Shown: piece after piece, positions 43,165-52,120 of the stretch
How positions within the stretch are numbered: the stretch's first letter is position 1
Layout: every line of letters begins with the position of its first letter
Assembly (NCBI RefSeq): GCF_015070875.1
Contig: NZ_JADDIV010000005.1
Location: 1 to 64,000 of the forward strand
Direction of reading: 5' to 3'
Source of the DNA: Ramlibacter pallidus
GTDB taxonomy: Bacteria > Pseudomonadota > Gammaproteobacteria > Burkholderiales > Burkholderiaceae_C
DNA: 64,000 nucleotides
Made by a program: the position numbers and the translations under genes
Notes under the pieces: generated by a model
Databases searched by the model: none
Seen by the model: the letters and a program-made list of their open reading frames with translations, nothing else
What the model was told of the DNA's origin: nothing

Positions 43165-44447
43165 CCGTCCTGGCGATCACCTTCGTCGTCCTGCTCCTCG
43201 TGGGCGTGCCGGTGGCCTTCTCCATCGGCCTCGCGTCGGTGGCGACCATCCTCTATGCCGGCATGCCCAGCGCCGTCGTCTTCCAGAAGATGGTCGGCGG
43301 CATGCAGGTGTTCTCCTTCCTGGCCATCCCGTTCTTCATCTTCGCCGGCGAGCTCATGCTGTACGGCGGCATCGCCGACCGCATCGTGCGCTTCGCCAAC
43401 AGCCTGGTCGGCCACGTGCGCGGCGGGCTGGGCATGAGCAACGTGGTGGGCTGCACCCTGTTCGGCGGCGTCGCCGGCTCGCCGCTGGCGGACGTGTCGG
43501 CGATGGGCAGCGTGATGATCCCCCTGATGAAGAAGGAGGGCTACCACGCCGACTATGCCGTGAACGTGACGACGCATGCCGCGCTCGTCGGCGCGCTGAT
43601 GCCGACGTCGCACAACATCATCATCTTCACCCTGGCGACCACCGGCATCGCGTCGGTGAGCATCCTCGGCCTGATCGTCGCCTGCCTGGTCCCGGCGCTG
43701 CTCCTCACCATCTGCAACCTCGGCGCCGCCTACTGGGTCGCCGTGCGCCGCGGCTACCCGACGCGCGGCGACTTCGCCGGCTGGGGCGAGGTGGCGCGCG
43801 CGTTCGCGGCGGCCTTGCCCGGCCTGCTGGTGATCCTGATCATCCTGGGCGGCATCCTGTCCGGCGTGTTCACCGCCACCGAGTCCGCGGCCACCGCGGT
43901 GCTGTGGGCGCTGATCGTGACGGCGGTGGTGTACCGCACGCTGTCGTGGGAGCACTTCCTGAAGGCCTGCGCCAAGGCCTGCAAGACCACGGGCGTGGTG
44001 CTGCTGCTGATCGGCATCTCGGCCGCCTTCGGCTACTTCATGGCGCTCTACGAGGTGCCGCAGAAGACCGGCGCGCTCATGTCGGCGGTGACGCAGGAGC
44101 CCTGGCTGATCTTCCTGATGGTGAACGTGCTGCTGTTCGTGCTGGGGACCTTCCTCGACATGGCGGCCACCATCCTGATCTGCACGCCCATCTTCCTGCC
44201 CATCTGCGTGCAGTTCGGCATGCACCCGGCGCAGTTCGGCGTGATGATGCTGATCAACTGCGCGCTCGGGCTGAACACTCCGCCCGTGGGGACGACGCAG
44301 TTCGTCGGCTGCGCCATCGGCGGCGTGTCCGTGGGCACCGTGATGCGCACGATCTGGCCGTTCTACGGCGCGCTGATCGCCTGCCTGATGCTGGTGACGT
44401 ACGTCCCGGCCTTCTCCATGTGGCTGCCCAACCTCCTGCTGAAATGA
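43155..44447 (+). CDS. TRAP transporter large membrane subunit DctM
   Basis: A 430-residue secondary-transport subunit with about twelve membrane segments. The family blocks FSFLAIPFFIFAGELM, GSAS-like (GGVAGSPLADVSAMGS) and LNTPPVGTTQFVG are visible. It starts at GTG 43155, overlapping dctQ by 10 bases, and its stop overlaps the lactonase start (ATGA). It drives sodium-linked import of the ligand bound by DctP, probably a uronate. Confidence 0.93.
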   Translation: MELTVLAITFVVLLLVGVPVAFSIGLASVATILYAGMPSAVVFQKMVGGMQVFSFLAIPFFIFAGELMLYGGIADRIVRFANSLVGHVRGGLGMSNVVGCTLFGGVAGSPLADVSAMGSVMIPLMKKEGYHADYAVNVTTHAALVGALMPTSHNIIIFTLATTGIASVSILGLIVACLVPALLLTICNLGAAYWVAVRRGYPTRGDFAGWGEVARAFAAALPGLLVILIILGGILSGVFTATESAATAVLWALIVTAVVYRTLSWEHFLKACAKACKTTGVVLLLIGISAAFGYFMALYEVPQKTGALMSAVTQEPWLIFLMVNVLLFVLGTFLDMAATILICTPIFLPICVQFGMHPAQFGVMMLINCALGLNTPPVGTTQFVGCAIGGVSVGTVMRTIWPFYGALIACLMLVTYVPAFSMWLPNLLLK

Positions 44448-45394
44448 GCGACTTCACCCCCAGCGTGCGCTACCCGGACCCGGCCATCGAGGTGCTGGAC
44501 GAGCGCTTCCTCAAGTTGCGCCTGTTCAGCGCGCACGTCGAACGCCTGGCCACCGGCCTGCGCTGGGCCGAAGGCCCGGTCTGGTTCGGCGACGGCCGCT
44601 TCCTGCTGGTGTCGGACATCCCGAACAACCGCATCGTGCGCTGGGACGAGGCGAGCGGCGCGGTGAGCGACTTCCGCAACCCGTCGAACCACGCCAACGG
44701 CCACTTCCGCGATCGGCAGGGCCGGCTGCTGACCTGCGAACACCTCACGCGCCGCGTCACGCGCACCGAATACGACGGCAGCATCACCGTGCTGGCCGAC
44801 CGCTTCGACGGCAAGCGGCTCAATTCGCCCAACGACATCGTCTGCGCGCGCGACGGCAGCATCTGGTTCACCGACCCGAGCTTCGGCATCGGCGGGTACT
44901 GGGAGGGCGAGCCGGGCGAGCAGGAACTGCCGCACGCCGTGTACCGCATCGCCCCCGATGGCAAGCTGCAGCAGGTGCTGACCGACCTCAACGCACCGAA
45001 CGGCCTGGCGTTCTCGCCGGACGAGTCGGTGCTCTACATCGTGGAGAGCCGCGCGGCGCCGCACCGGAAGATCTGGGCGTACGACCACGGCGGCGGCAGG
45101 CTCTCCAACAAGCGGGTCGCCGCCGACGCGGCGGGGCCCGGCGCCTTCGACGGCTTCCGCGTGGACGTCGAAGGAAACCTCTGGTGCGGTTTCGGCAGCA
45201 ACGGCGCGCCCGGCGTGGACCCGCAAGGTCTCGACGGCGTCCGCGTGTTCGCTCCGGACGGCACGGCCATCGGCCACATCCACCTGCCGGAGCGCTGCGC
45301 CAACGTGTGCTTCGGCGGCAGGAATCGCAACCGGCTCTTCATGGCCGCAAGCCATTCCATCTACAGCCTGTTCGTCAACACGCAGGGCTGCTGA
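44444..45394 (+). CDS. SMP-30/gluconolactonase-family protein 2 (cytoplasmic)
   Basis: A 316-residue beta-propeller lactonase without signal peptide, paralogous to the exported one at 31855-32967. The block WAEGPVWFGDGRFLLVSDIPNN, the Asn of NSPNDIVC, and the Asp in NGLAFSPDES are the SMP-30 metal-site regions. It overlaps dctM by four bases (ATGA) and thus belongs with udh and the TRAP transporter. It should open the aldarolactone made by Udh in the cytoplasm. Confidence 0.88.
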   Translation: MSDFTPSVRYPDPAIEVLDERFLKLRLFSAHVERLATGLRWAEGPVWFGDGRFLLVSDIPNNRIVRWDEASGAVSDFRNPSNHANGHFRDRQGRLLTCEHLTRRVTRTEYDGSITVLADRFDGKRLNSPNDIVCARDGSIWFTDPSFGIGGYWEGEPGEQELPHAVYRIAPDGKLQQVLTDLNAPNGLAFSPDESVLYIVESRAAPHRKIWAYDHGGGRLSNKRVAADAAGPGAFDGFRVDVEGNLWCGFGSNGAPGVDPQGLDGVRVFAPDGTAIGHIHLPERCANVCFGGRNRNRLFMAASHSIYSLFVNTQGC

Positions 45395-45480
45395 CCTTCC
45401 TCTTCGGTTTTTTCGGGCTGCGGGCTGCAACCCAGGCCGCTGCATTGGCTGATCGCTTCTGACAACACTAGGAGACAACC

Positions 45481-47496
45481 ATGGAACGCAGGCTTTTCCT
45501 CACCTCCCTCTCCGCTGCCGCCGTCACCGCGGCGTGCGGCGGCGGGGGCTCCGATCCCGCCCCCGCACCCGGCGCGCCGCCCGCGCCCGGCACGCCCGCC
45601 TATGAACCGCCGGTCGACCCGGACCCCTTCCGCCAGTCCACCAAGGTGGCGATGCGGCGCGCGGCGATCCACATGGACCAGAACGTCTCGTACCGCGGCG
45701 CCTATGTGTGGTCCTGGCTCGCGTCCGACCGCAACAAGCTGTGGGGCGAGATGGAGGCGTACCCGACGATGTGCTGGATGCAGCCGACCGGGACGCCTTC
45801 GGTGGGCAACTGCCTGCTGGACGCCTACAAGGCGACCGGCGACGAGAACTTCTACAAGGCGGCCGAGCGCACCGCGCTGGCCATGATCGAGGCGCAGCAT
45901 CCGTCCGGCGGCTGGAACTACATCTACGACTTCGCCGGCGAAGCCTCGCTCAAGCGCTGGTACCAGACGGTGGGCGCCAACGGGTGGCGACTGGAGGAAT
46001 TCCAGCACTACTACGGCAACGCCACGTTCGACGACGCGACCACGGCGGTCTCCTCGCAGTTCATGCTGCGCATGTACCTGGAGAAGAAGGATCCGCGCTT
46101 CAAGTCCGCCCTGGAGAAGGCGATCGGTTTCGTGCTCGACGCGCAGTTCAAGAGCGGCATCGCCGCCGGTGGCTGGCCGCAGCGCTTCCCCCGCGCCTTC
46201 AACGCGACGCGGTCCATGCCGGCCCCCAACTGGCCGCCCACGGGGCCGGGCTGGGAGCACCTGCAGCCGGGCGCGCAGAACGGCGACTTCATCATCCAGG
46301 GGCCGGGCGGCATCCCGGCGCGGCCGGGCTACACCGGGGTCTTCAGCGGCATGGAGGACGGCGACTACACCAATTTCGTGACCTTCAACGACGACGTCAT
46401 GGGCGAGAACATCAAGTTCCTGCTGCTGTGCGTTTTCGGCCTGGGGGACACCAGCCTCAAGGCGCCGGTCGTGGCCGCCATGGACTGCATGTACAACATC
46501 ATGTACGAGTACGACGGCGTTCCGGCCAACTCCAGCAACCCGAACGCCGGCACGACGCCGCAGGCGGGCTGGGGCCTGCAGCACCTGTCGTCCGATTCCG
46601 TCGATGCCTACGGCGTGCTGCGCCGCGCGGGCCTGCCGGCGGCGGCCCGCAGCTACGAGCCGCGCGGCCTGAGCCCGTCGGTCTCGATCACCAACGCCAA
46701 CCAGCTGTTCCACTACTTCCGCCTCACCGGCGACCGCAAGTACATCGCCAAGCTGGGTCGCGTGTTCGACTGGATCGACACCTGCGCGCTGCGCGCCAAC
46801 CAGCGGGCCGGCGGCGACCCGGAAAGCATCCTCACCGGGACGCACGCGCGCGTGGTCGAACTCGATTCGAACCGGCCGCGCTTCCCGCACCGCTACGGCA
46901 CCAACATCCACAACGGCGCCTACTACTTCGACTACGACTGGCGCCGCACGCCCAGCCACTACAACGCCTCCCAGAACGCCAGCACCGCCACCCCGCGGGC
47001 CACGCTGGCCCGGCTGCAGGCGCTGTCGAACGCGGAGATCGCCGCGATGGTCGCCAACTCGCCGCTGAACGTGGACGGCGAGCGCCCGCTGCCGAAGTAC
47101 TTCTCCGTCAACGGTGAAGTCGACTTCCCCCACCTGTGGGCAAACTCGGTGAAGGGCACGGCGACGCGCACGGCGGAACAGACGCAGGCGCTGATCGACA
47201 ACCTGGGCGAGAAGAACTTCTGGGGCACGAACCAGTCGCTGTTCACCAACCCGTACACGCAGGACGGCCCGAGCGCGCCCTACCTCGGCAAGGAGTACAT
47301 GAGCACGCACGTCGGCGACGTCTACGACACCTCGCCCTATGGCGTGAACCAGCGGCCGAACGTGGAGCCGTATGCGTCCAACCCGCCCGCGGTCAACACG
47401 GTGATCGAGAGCACGACCTTCGTGAACAACCTCGGCAACCTGATCTCGTTCATCGAGCCGGTCACGCCCGTCACGGACCCGGCCTACAAGGCCTGA
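45481..47496 (+). CDS. Pectate lyase, PL10 family, lipoprotein
   Basis: A 671-residue exported pectate lyase of the (alpha/alpha)-barrel PL10 type. The N-terminus is a lipoprotein signal (VTAACGGGG, Cys19) followed by a Pro/Ala-rich linker. GGWPQRFPRAF is the characteristic PL10 region, with further blocks PSGGWNYIYDFAG and GWGLQHLSSDSVDAYGVLRRAG. It cleaves polygalacturonate outside the cell. It follows the lactonase gene after 86 bases and ends overlapping the convergent ATPase gene by 13 bases. Confidence 0.85.
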   Translation: MERRLFLTSLSAAAVTAACGGGGSDPAPAPGAPPAPGTPAYEPPVDPDPFRQSTKVAMRRAAIHMDQNVSYRGAYVWSWLASDRNKLWGEMEAYPTMCWMQPTGTPSVGNCLLDAYKATGDENFYKAAERTALAMIEAQHPSGGWNYIYDFAGEASLKRWYQTVGANGWRLEEFQHYYGNATFDDATTAVSSQFMLRMYLEKKDPRFKSALEKAIGFVLDAQFKSGIAAGGWPQRFPRAFNATRSMPAPNWPPTGPGWEHLQPGAQNGDFIIQGPGGIPARPGYTGVFSGMEDGDYTNFVTFNDDVMGENIKFLLLCVFGLGDTSLKAPVVAAMDCMYNIMYEYDGVPANSSNPNAGTTPQAGWGLQHLSSDSVDAYGVLRRAGLPAAARSYEPRGLSPSVSITNANQLFHYFRLTGDRKYIAKLGRVFDWIDTCALRANQRAGGDPESILTGTHARVVELDSNRPRFPHRYGTNIHNGAYYFDYDWRRTPSHYNASQNASTATPRATLARLQALSNAEIAAMVANSPLNVDGERPLPKYFSVNGEVDFPHLWANSVKGTATRTAEQTQALIDNLGEKNFWGTNQSLFTNPYTQDGPSAPYLGKEYMSTHVGDVYDTSPYGVNQRPNVEPYASNPPAVNTVIESTTFVNNLGNLISFIEPVTPVTDPAYKA

Positions 47497-48002
47497 CCCG
47501 CGTCCGTGCGCACGAAGCGCACGTCGCGGCCTTCGCACTCGCCGGCGTCCGGTGCTTCCCACCGGTCGCTGGCGAGGTCGAAGATCGCGTCCGGCACTTC
47601 CATGCTGAAGGTCGGCCCGCGTTCCAGGTTGCGCTGCCGCACCCGCGCGCGGCGCACTTCGCGGTCCGCCTCCAGGACGTGGAGCACCAGCGGGATGCCG
47701 GCCGCCTCGGCGCGGGCGTAGACCCGCTCGCGGTCGGCGCGCGTCAGCAGCCCGAGCTCCAGCACCGCGTCCGATCCGCAGCGCACCAGGTCGCAACCCA
47801 GCGACCAGAGCTGCTCGATGCAGCGCCATTTGCGTTCGGCGTACCAGGGCATGACGCCCGCGGCCGGGCGGTCGGGGCTGAAGAGGGCCACGAACCAGGC
47901 GTCGAGGTTCAGGTGCGGCGCGGCGCGGCCGGCCGCCAGCCGGGCGGCGAAAGTGCTCTTGCCGGCGCCGACGGGGCCCTCGACGAGGTGGATGCTTGCC
48001 AT
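47484..48002 (-). CDS. Small P-loop ATPase/kinase-like protein
   Basis: A 172-residue AAA_33-type P-loop protein with Walker A GPVGAGKST at residues 9-17 and no obvious second domain. It resembles gluconate-kinase/zeta-toxin-like small kinases; the block VLHVLEADREVRRARVRQRN looks like a lid region with arginines for phosphate binding. The start is ATG 48002. It lies beyond tandem terminators that separate it from the MYG1 gene. Substrate unknown. Confidence 0.75.
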   Translation of the reverse strand: MASIHLVEGPVGAGKSTFAARLAAGRAAPHLNLDAWFVALFSPDRPAAGVMPWYAERKWRCIEQLWSLGCDLVRCGSDAVLELGLLTRADRERVYARAEAAGIPLVLHVLEADREVRRARVRQRNLERGPTFSMEVPDAIFDLASDRWEAPDAGECEGRDVRFVRTDAGQAL

Positions 48003-48018
48003 TCGGGTCTCCGGAAAC

Positions 48019-48081
48019 GAAAAGGCCCTGCCGCGAACGGAAGGGCCTGGCCAATGAAAAACGGGCTCCAGGGAGCCCGTT
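48019..48081 (-). terminator. Tandem rho-independent terminators after the MYG1-family gene
   Basis: On the minus strand AACGGGCTCC/GGAGCCCGTT (2-base loop) is followed by TTTTC, then AGGCCCT/AGGGCCT followed by TTTTCG. They end the purine operon before the P-loop gene. Confidence 0.8.
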
Positions 48082-48135
48082 GCGGATCCACCTTCGAGGT
48101 GGTGGTTGCAATGTAGCGGCGCCCGCGCGGCGCGG

Positions 48136-49089
48136 TCAAGTGACCCGCGCCACGTCCAGCGCGAGCTGCGCCATGCGCAAGGCCCCATCGAAGCTGCGCG
48201 CCACCGCGATGAACACGTTGGTGTGGCAGAACAGTGCGTCCGGCACGCCGCAGGCCGCGGCCAACTGCTGGTCGCGCAAGCCGGCCCAGGCGCGCGGCAG
48301 GTCCAGGCGCGACGCGAAGGACCCGACCTGCGCCGGCACCGTCCGCAGCACGTAGCGCTCGCCGCTTTCGTCCGCCTCCGGATAGAGCACGAACAGCACG
48401 TCCGGCATCTCCTGCACCACGACCGAAGTCCAGGGCATGCCGCCTTCGGCGAGGTGCAGCACGCGGCCGCCCAGCAGGCGTTCGCTCGCACGCACCCGGT
48501 GGGCGGCCAGGTCCTGGCCGATGCGCCGCAGCACGAGGCGCTGCAGGAAGCGCTGCACCGTGGCCATGGCTTCCCGGAACCGCTCCAGCTGCAGCGCGGC
48601 CCGGCCACCGGTGTCGAGTGGCTGCTCCTCGAGCCAGGTGCTGTTCAGCGCCGCGACCTGGCTGGACAAACCGAACGCGCCCGGCGCGACGAGGTCGGCG
48701 CCCGTGTCGACCAGGTCGAGGTAGCGCACCAAGGCGCCGTCGATGTCCTGCGCGATGCGCGACGCTGCATCGTCGGGCAAGGCATGGCCCAGCCCGTCCG
48801 CGACCTGCCGCACGTAGGCGTGGCCGAACTCCCGCCACACCAGGCCGGCGCTCGCATACCCTTCCGCACCGGCCCGCGCCCCATCGAAACCGCGCTGGTG
48901 GTGGTCGAAGCGGCCGCGGGCCGGGTCCCATTCGCCGCCGACGTCGACGGCGAAATCCGCCCGCGCGATCTCCGCAGCGTCCCGCGTGCGCACCAGTGCA
49001 TGCGAGGGGAAGAGGGCCGCGAGCACCGCCACCCCGAAGACGTCGTCGGCGTGGAAGGAGCCGCTGTGCGTGGCGATGCGCTTCGCCAT
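48136..49089 (-). CDS. MYG1-family DHH-like metal-dependent protein
   Basis: A 317-residue protein of the MYG1/UPF0160 family (DHH superfamily). THSGSFHADDVFGVAVLAAL at the N-terminus, FDHHQRGF and DLVDTGAD are the metal-binding DHH motifs. Eukaryotic MYG1 has 3'-5' RNA exonuclease activity; bacterial roles are not established. It starts one base after the M20 peptidase stop and is last in the purine/ureide operon. Confidence 0.88.
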   Translation of the reverse strand: MAKRIATHSGSFHADDVFGVAVLAALFPSHALVRTRDAAEIARADFAVDVGGEWDPARGRFDHHQRGFDGARAGAEGYASAGLVWREFGHAYVRQVADGLGHALPDDAASRIAQDIDGALVRYLDLVDTGADLVAPGAFGLSSQVAALNSTWLEEQPLDTGGRAALQLERFREAMATVQRFLQRLVLRRIGQDLAAHRVRASERLLGGRVLHLAEGGMPWTSVVVQEMPDVLFVLYPEADESGERYVLRTVPAQVGSFASRLDLPRAWAGLRDQQLAAACGVPDALFCHTNVFIAVARSFDGALRMAQLALDVARVT

Positions 49090-49090
49090 C

Positions 49091-50314
49091 TCAGGCCAGC
49101 AGGTCGTAGAGCGTGCGCGCCACGACCTGCGTGGCGCGACGCAGGTCCGCGAGCTCCAGCCGCTCGTCCGCACGCTTGGCATGCGACTCGAGCACGGTGC
49201 GCGGACCGGCGCCGTAGATCACGCCCGGGATGCCGGCCTCGCCATACAGGCGCACGTCGGTGTACAGCGGCGTGCCCATGGCGGGAATGTCCTCGCCGAA
49301 GACGGCCTTGCCGTGCTTCTGCAGGGCGGCCACCAGCGGCTGGTTGCCCGGCAGCGGCTGGAGTGCATTGGCGAGCAGCAGGCGACGGATCTCCACGGTG
49401 ATGCCGGGAAATTCCTTCGCCGCGGCGGCGATCACCTGGCGGATGTTCGCCTCGACTTCCTGCGGGTTCTCCTCGGGGATCATGCGGCGGTCCAGCTTGA
49501 ACGCGACCTTGCCCGGCACCACGTTGGTGTTGGTGCCACCCTCGATGCGGCCCACGTTCAGGTACGGGTGCCGGATGCCGGCCACTTTCGACGTGACCTG
49601 CTTGTAGAGCGCGTTCTGCGCGTAGAGCGCGTTCAGGATCTGCACGGCGCCCTGCAGCGCATCGACCCCGGTGTCCGGGATGGCGGCGTGCGCCATCTTT
49701 CCGTGCACCGTCACCTCCATCTGCAGGCAGCCGTTGTGCGCGGTGACCACTTCGTAGCTGAAGCCCGCGGCGATCATCAGGTCCGGCCGGGTCAGCCTGT
49801 TCTTCAGCAGCCAGCCCGGACCGAGCTCGCCGCCCATTTCCTCGTCGTAGGTGAAGTGCAGCTCGACGCCGCCCTTCAGCGGCGCCTGCAGCGACTCCAA
49901 CGCCCGCACCGCGAAGGTGAAGCTGGCGAAGTCGCTCTTGCTCACCGCCGCCGCGCGGCCATAGATCCTGCCGTCGGCGATCTCGCCGCCGTAGGGGTCG
50001 TGCGTCCAGCCCTCGCCGGGCGGCACGACGTCGCCGTGCGCGTTGAGTGCCACCGTGCGGCCCTCGCCGTAGCGGCGGCGCACGATCAGGTTGGTGATGG
50101 ATTGCAGTCCATGCGCCTTCACTTCCGCGTCGGGCACCGGATGCTTCTCGGCCTGCAGGCCCATGGCCTGCAGCAGTTCGGCGGTGCGTTCCGCGTGCGG
50201 CGCGTTGTGGCCCGGCGGCGTATCGGTCGGCACGCGCACCAGCTCCTGCAGGAAGCGCACCTCTTCGTCGAAGTGCGACGCGATCCAGGCGTCGAGGCGG
50301 TCGTAGGCGGTCAT
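49091..50314 (-). CDS. M20-family metallopeptidase (ArgE/DapE-like)
   Basis: A 407-residue M20 peptidase. The zinc ligands are in LNAHGDVVPPG and YDEEMGGELG, with a dimerisation domain in the middle and the late SHAKRADE. It deacylates or decarbamoylates an amino-acid-type substrate; in an operon with allantoate amidohydrolase, a ureide derivative is plausible. It starts 4 bases inside the end of the OHCU decarboxylase/allantoate amidohydrolase gene. Confidence 0.85.
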   Translation of the reverse strand: MTAYDRLDAWIASHFDEEVRFLQELVRVPTDTPPGHNAPHAERTAELLQAMGLQAEKHPVPDAEVKAHGLQSITNLIVRRRYGEGRTVALNAHGDVVPPGEGWTHDPYGGEIADGRIYGRAAAVSKSDFASFTFAVRALESLQAPLKGGVELHFTYDEEMGGELGPGWLLKNRLTRPDLMIAAGFSYEVVTAHNGCLQMEVTVHGKMAHAAIPDTGVDALQGAVQILNALYAQNALYKQVTSKVAGIRHPYLNVGRIEGGTNTNVVPGKVAFKLDRRMIPEENPQEVEANIRQVIAAAAKEFPGITVEIRRLLLANALQPLPGNQPLVAALQKHGKAVFGEDIPAMGTPLYTDVRLYGEAGIPGVIYGAGPRTVLESHAKRADERLELADLRRATQVVARTLYDLLA

Positions 50315-52119
50315 GGGGTCTCTTTCGCCAGCTGGTCCAGCAGGTGCCGGAAAGCCTCCACCGCCAGCTGGATGTCGTCGCTGGTCGTGGATTCCAGGGG
50401 GTTGTGGCTGATGCCGGCGTTCTGCCCGCGCACGAACAGCATGGCCTGCGGCATCACCTCGTGCAGCTTCATGGCGTCGTGGCCGGCGCCGCTGGGCATG
50501 CGGTACACGGGCACGCCCAGCGCATCGACGGCGCGCTCCCAGCGCTGCTGCCATCCGGGCGCGCTGGGCGCGGCGGCGGCCCGCATCGTTTCCTCGACGG
50601 CGTGGCGCAAGCCGCGCCGCTTGCAGATCTCCGCCAGCTGGGCCAGCACATCGGCCACCAGCGCGTCGCGTTGCGGATCGTTGGGTGCGCGCAGGTCCAG
50701 CGAGAACAGGCAGCGGCCGGGCACGACGTTGATCGAGCCGCTGGGCACTTCCAGCATGCCGATGGTGCCGACCGAATCGCCGTCGCGGCGTGCGCGCTCC
50801 TCGACGAACAGCGCGAGCTCCGCCACCGCCACCGCGGCGTCGCGCCGGCGGTCCATGGGCGTCGTGCCCGCGTGGCTGGCCATGCCGGTGACTTCGCACT
50901 GGAAGCGCACGCCCCCGTTGATGGACGTGACGACGCCCAGCGGCAGGTCCAGCTCGTTGAGCACCGGCCCCTGTTCGATGTGCACCTCGACGAAGCCGAG
51001 GTAGCGCGCCGGGTCGCGCTTCAACGCCGCGATCGCCTCCAGCGTGGCGGGCAGGCCGGCGTTGCGCATCGCCTCGCGCATGGGGATGCCCGCGGCATCC
51101 TTCTGGTCCAGCCAGGCCGGGTGGAAGGCGCCCAGCAGCGCACCCGACCCGAGGAAGGTCGCCTTGTAGCGCTGGCCTTCTTCCTCGGAGAAGGCGACCA
51201 CCTCGATGCCGAAGGTCAGCCGCCGGCCCGCGCGTGCCAGTTCGCGCACGCAGGCCATCGGCGTGAAGATGCCGAGGCGGCCGTCGTACTTGCCGCCGTT
51301 GCGCACCGTGTCGTAGTGCGAGCCGGTGAGCAGCCATTTCTCTCCCTCCCCCTCTGGGGGAGGGTTGGGGTCGGGGCGCCGCGGCGCATAACGGCCCACC
51401 ACGTTCCCGACCGCATCGACCTCCACTTCGTCGAAGCCGCAGTCCCGCATGGTGTCCACGATCTCCCGCGCGGCGGCCCGGTGCGCATCGGTGAGGTAGG
51501 TCACCGTCAGCTGGCCCTTCTCCGCGTAGCCGGGGTCGCTGTGCTCCGCCAGCCTTTCCTGCCAGTCCCACACCAGGTTGCCCAGCACGGGTTCGGCACC
51601 GAACTTGTCGTTCAGGCGCAGTTCGGCGATGCGGTGGATGTTGCGCAGCGCCTCGGCCCGTTCGAAGTCGGCGGGGTTGTCCAGGCGCCGCGCGAAGGTC
51701 GCGATGATCTCGCGCCGGTGCAGCCCGGTGCCGCGCGGGCCGCGCACCGCGAGGATGAAGGGGAAGCCGAACTTCGCGTTGTAGTCCGCATTGAGCTGCT
51801 GGATGCGCGCGAATTCCTCCGGCGTGCAGTCGGTCAGGCCGGCCTTGCCCTGTTCGTTCGTGGATTCGCTGGTGAGCGTCTTCGCCACCATGGCCTTGCC
51901 GGCCAGCTCCGGGTGGGCGCGGATCAGCGCGAGCTGCCGGTCCGCGGTGGCGTTGCCCACGACCTCGGCCAGCGCATGTTTCAGGTGGGCCAGGGAGCGG
52001 AAGGGCCGTTGCGCCAGCGCCGCCTGCGCGATCCACGGCGAGTGCTCGTAGACACCGTCGAGCAGGCGTGCCGCTTCGGCCGGGTCGCCAACGTTGATCT
52101 GTTCCAGGGTGAGGGCCAT
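50311..52119 (-). CDS. OHCU decarboxylase/allantoate amidohydrolase fusion
   Basis: A 602-residue fusion. Residues 1-170 are 2-oxo-4-hydroxy-4-carboxy-5-ureidoimidazoline decarboxylase (UraD; His69 in RAHPELAGK, and SESTNEQ), and residues 175-600 are an allantoate amidohydrolase (M20; metal ligands His268 and Asp279 in GSHYDTVRNGGKYDG, Glu312/313 in SEEEGQ, His379 in EVHIEQG). It performs two non-adjacent steps of urate breakdown. Residues 246-260 are encoded by a palindromic repeat and are absent from what I expect of the family. Confidence 0.9.
   Translation of the reverse strand: MALTLEQINVGDPAEAARLLDGVYEHSPWIAQAALAQRPFRSLAHLKHALAEVVGNATADRQLALIRAHPELAGKAMVAKTLTSESTNEQGKAGLTDCTPEEFARIQQLNADYNAKFGFPFILAVRGPRGTGLHRREIIATFARRLDNPADFERAEALRNIHRIAELRLNDKFGAEPVLGNLVWDWQERLAEHSDPGYAEKGQLTVTYLTDAHRAAAREIVDTMRDCGFDEVEVDAVGNVVGRYAPRRPDPNPPPEGEGEKWLLTGSHYDTVRNGGKYDGRLGIFTPMACVRELARAGRRLTFGIEVVAFSEEEGQRYKATFLGSGALLGAFHPAWLDQKDAAGIPMREAMRNAGLPATLEAIAALKRDPARYLGFVEVHIEQGPVLNELDLPLGVVTSINGGVRFQCEVTGMASHAGTTPMDRRRDAAVAVAELALFVEERARRDGDSVGTIGMLEVPSGSINVVPGRCLFSLDLRAPNDPQRDALVADVLAQLAEICKRRGLRHAVEETMRAAAAPSAPGWQQRWERAVDALGVPVYRMPSGAGHDAMKLHEVMPQAMLFVRGQNAGISHNPLESTTSDDIQLAVEAFRHLLDQLAKETP
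51337..51378. repeat. Dispersed GC palindromic repeat, copy 4, within a coding region
   Basis: CTCCCTCCCCCTCTGGGGGAGGG followed by TTGGGGTCGGGGCGCC matches copies 1 to 3, but lies in frame inside the allantoate amidohydrolase domain and encodes RRPDPNPPPEGEGE. Confidence 0.8.
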
Positions 52120-52120
52120 G

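Noticed and set aside
45361-48111. 916-codon minus-strand frame opposite the PL10 lyase
   Set aside because: The plus-strand lyase and the minus-strand P-loop ATPase in a different frame explain the region; the long frame is Arg/Val/Gly-rich shadow sequence.
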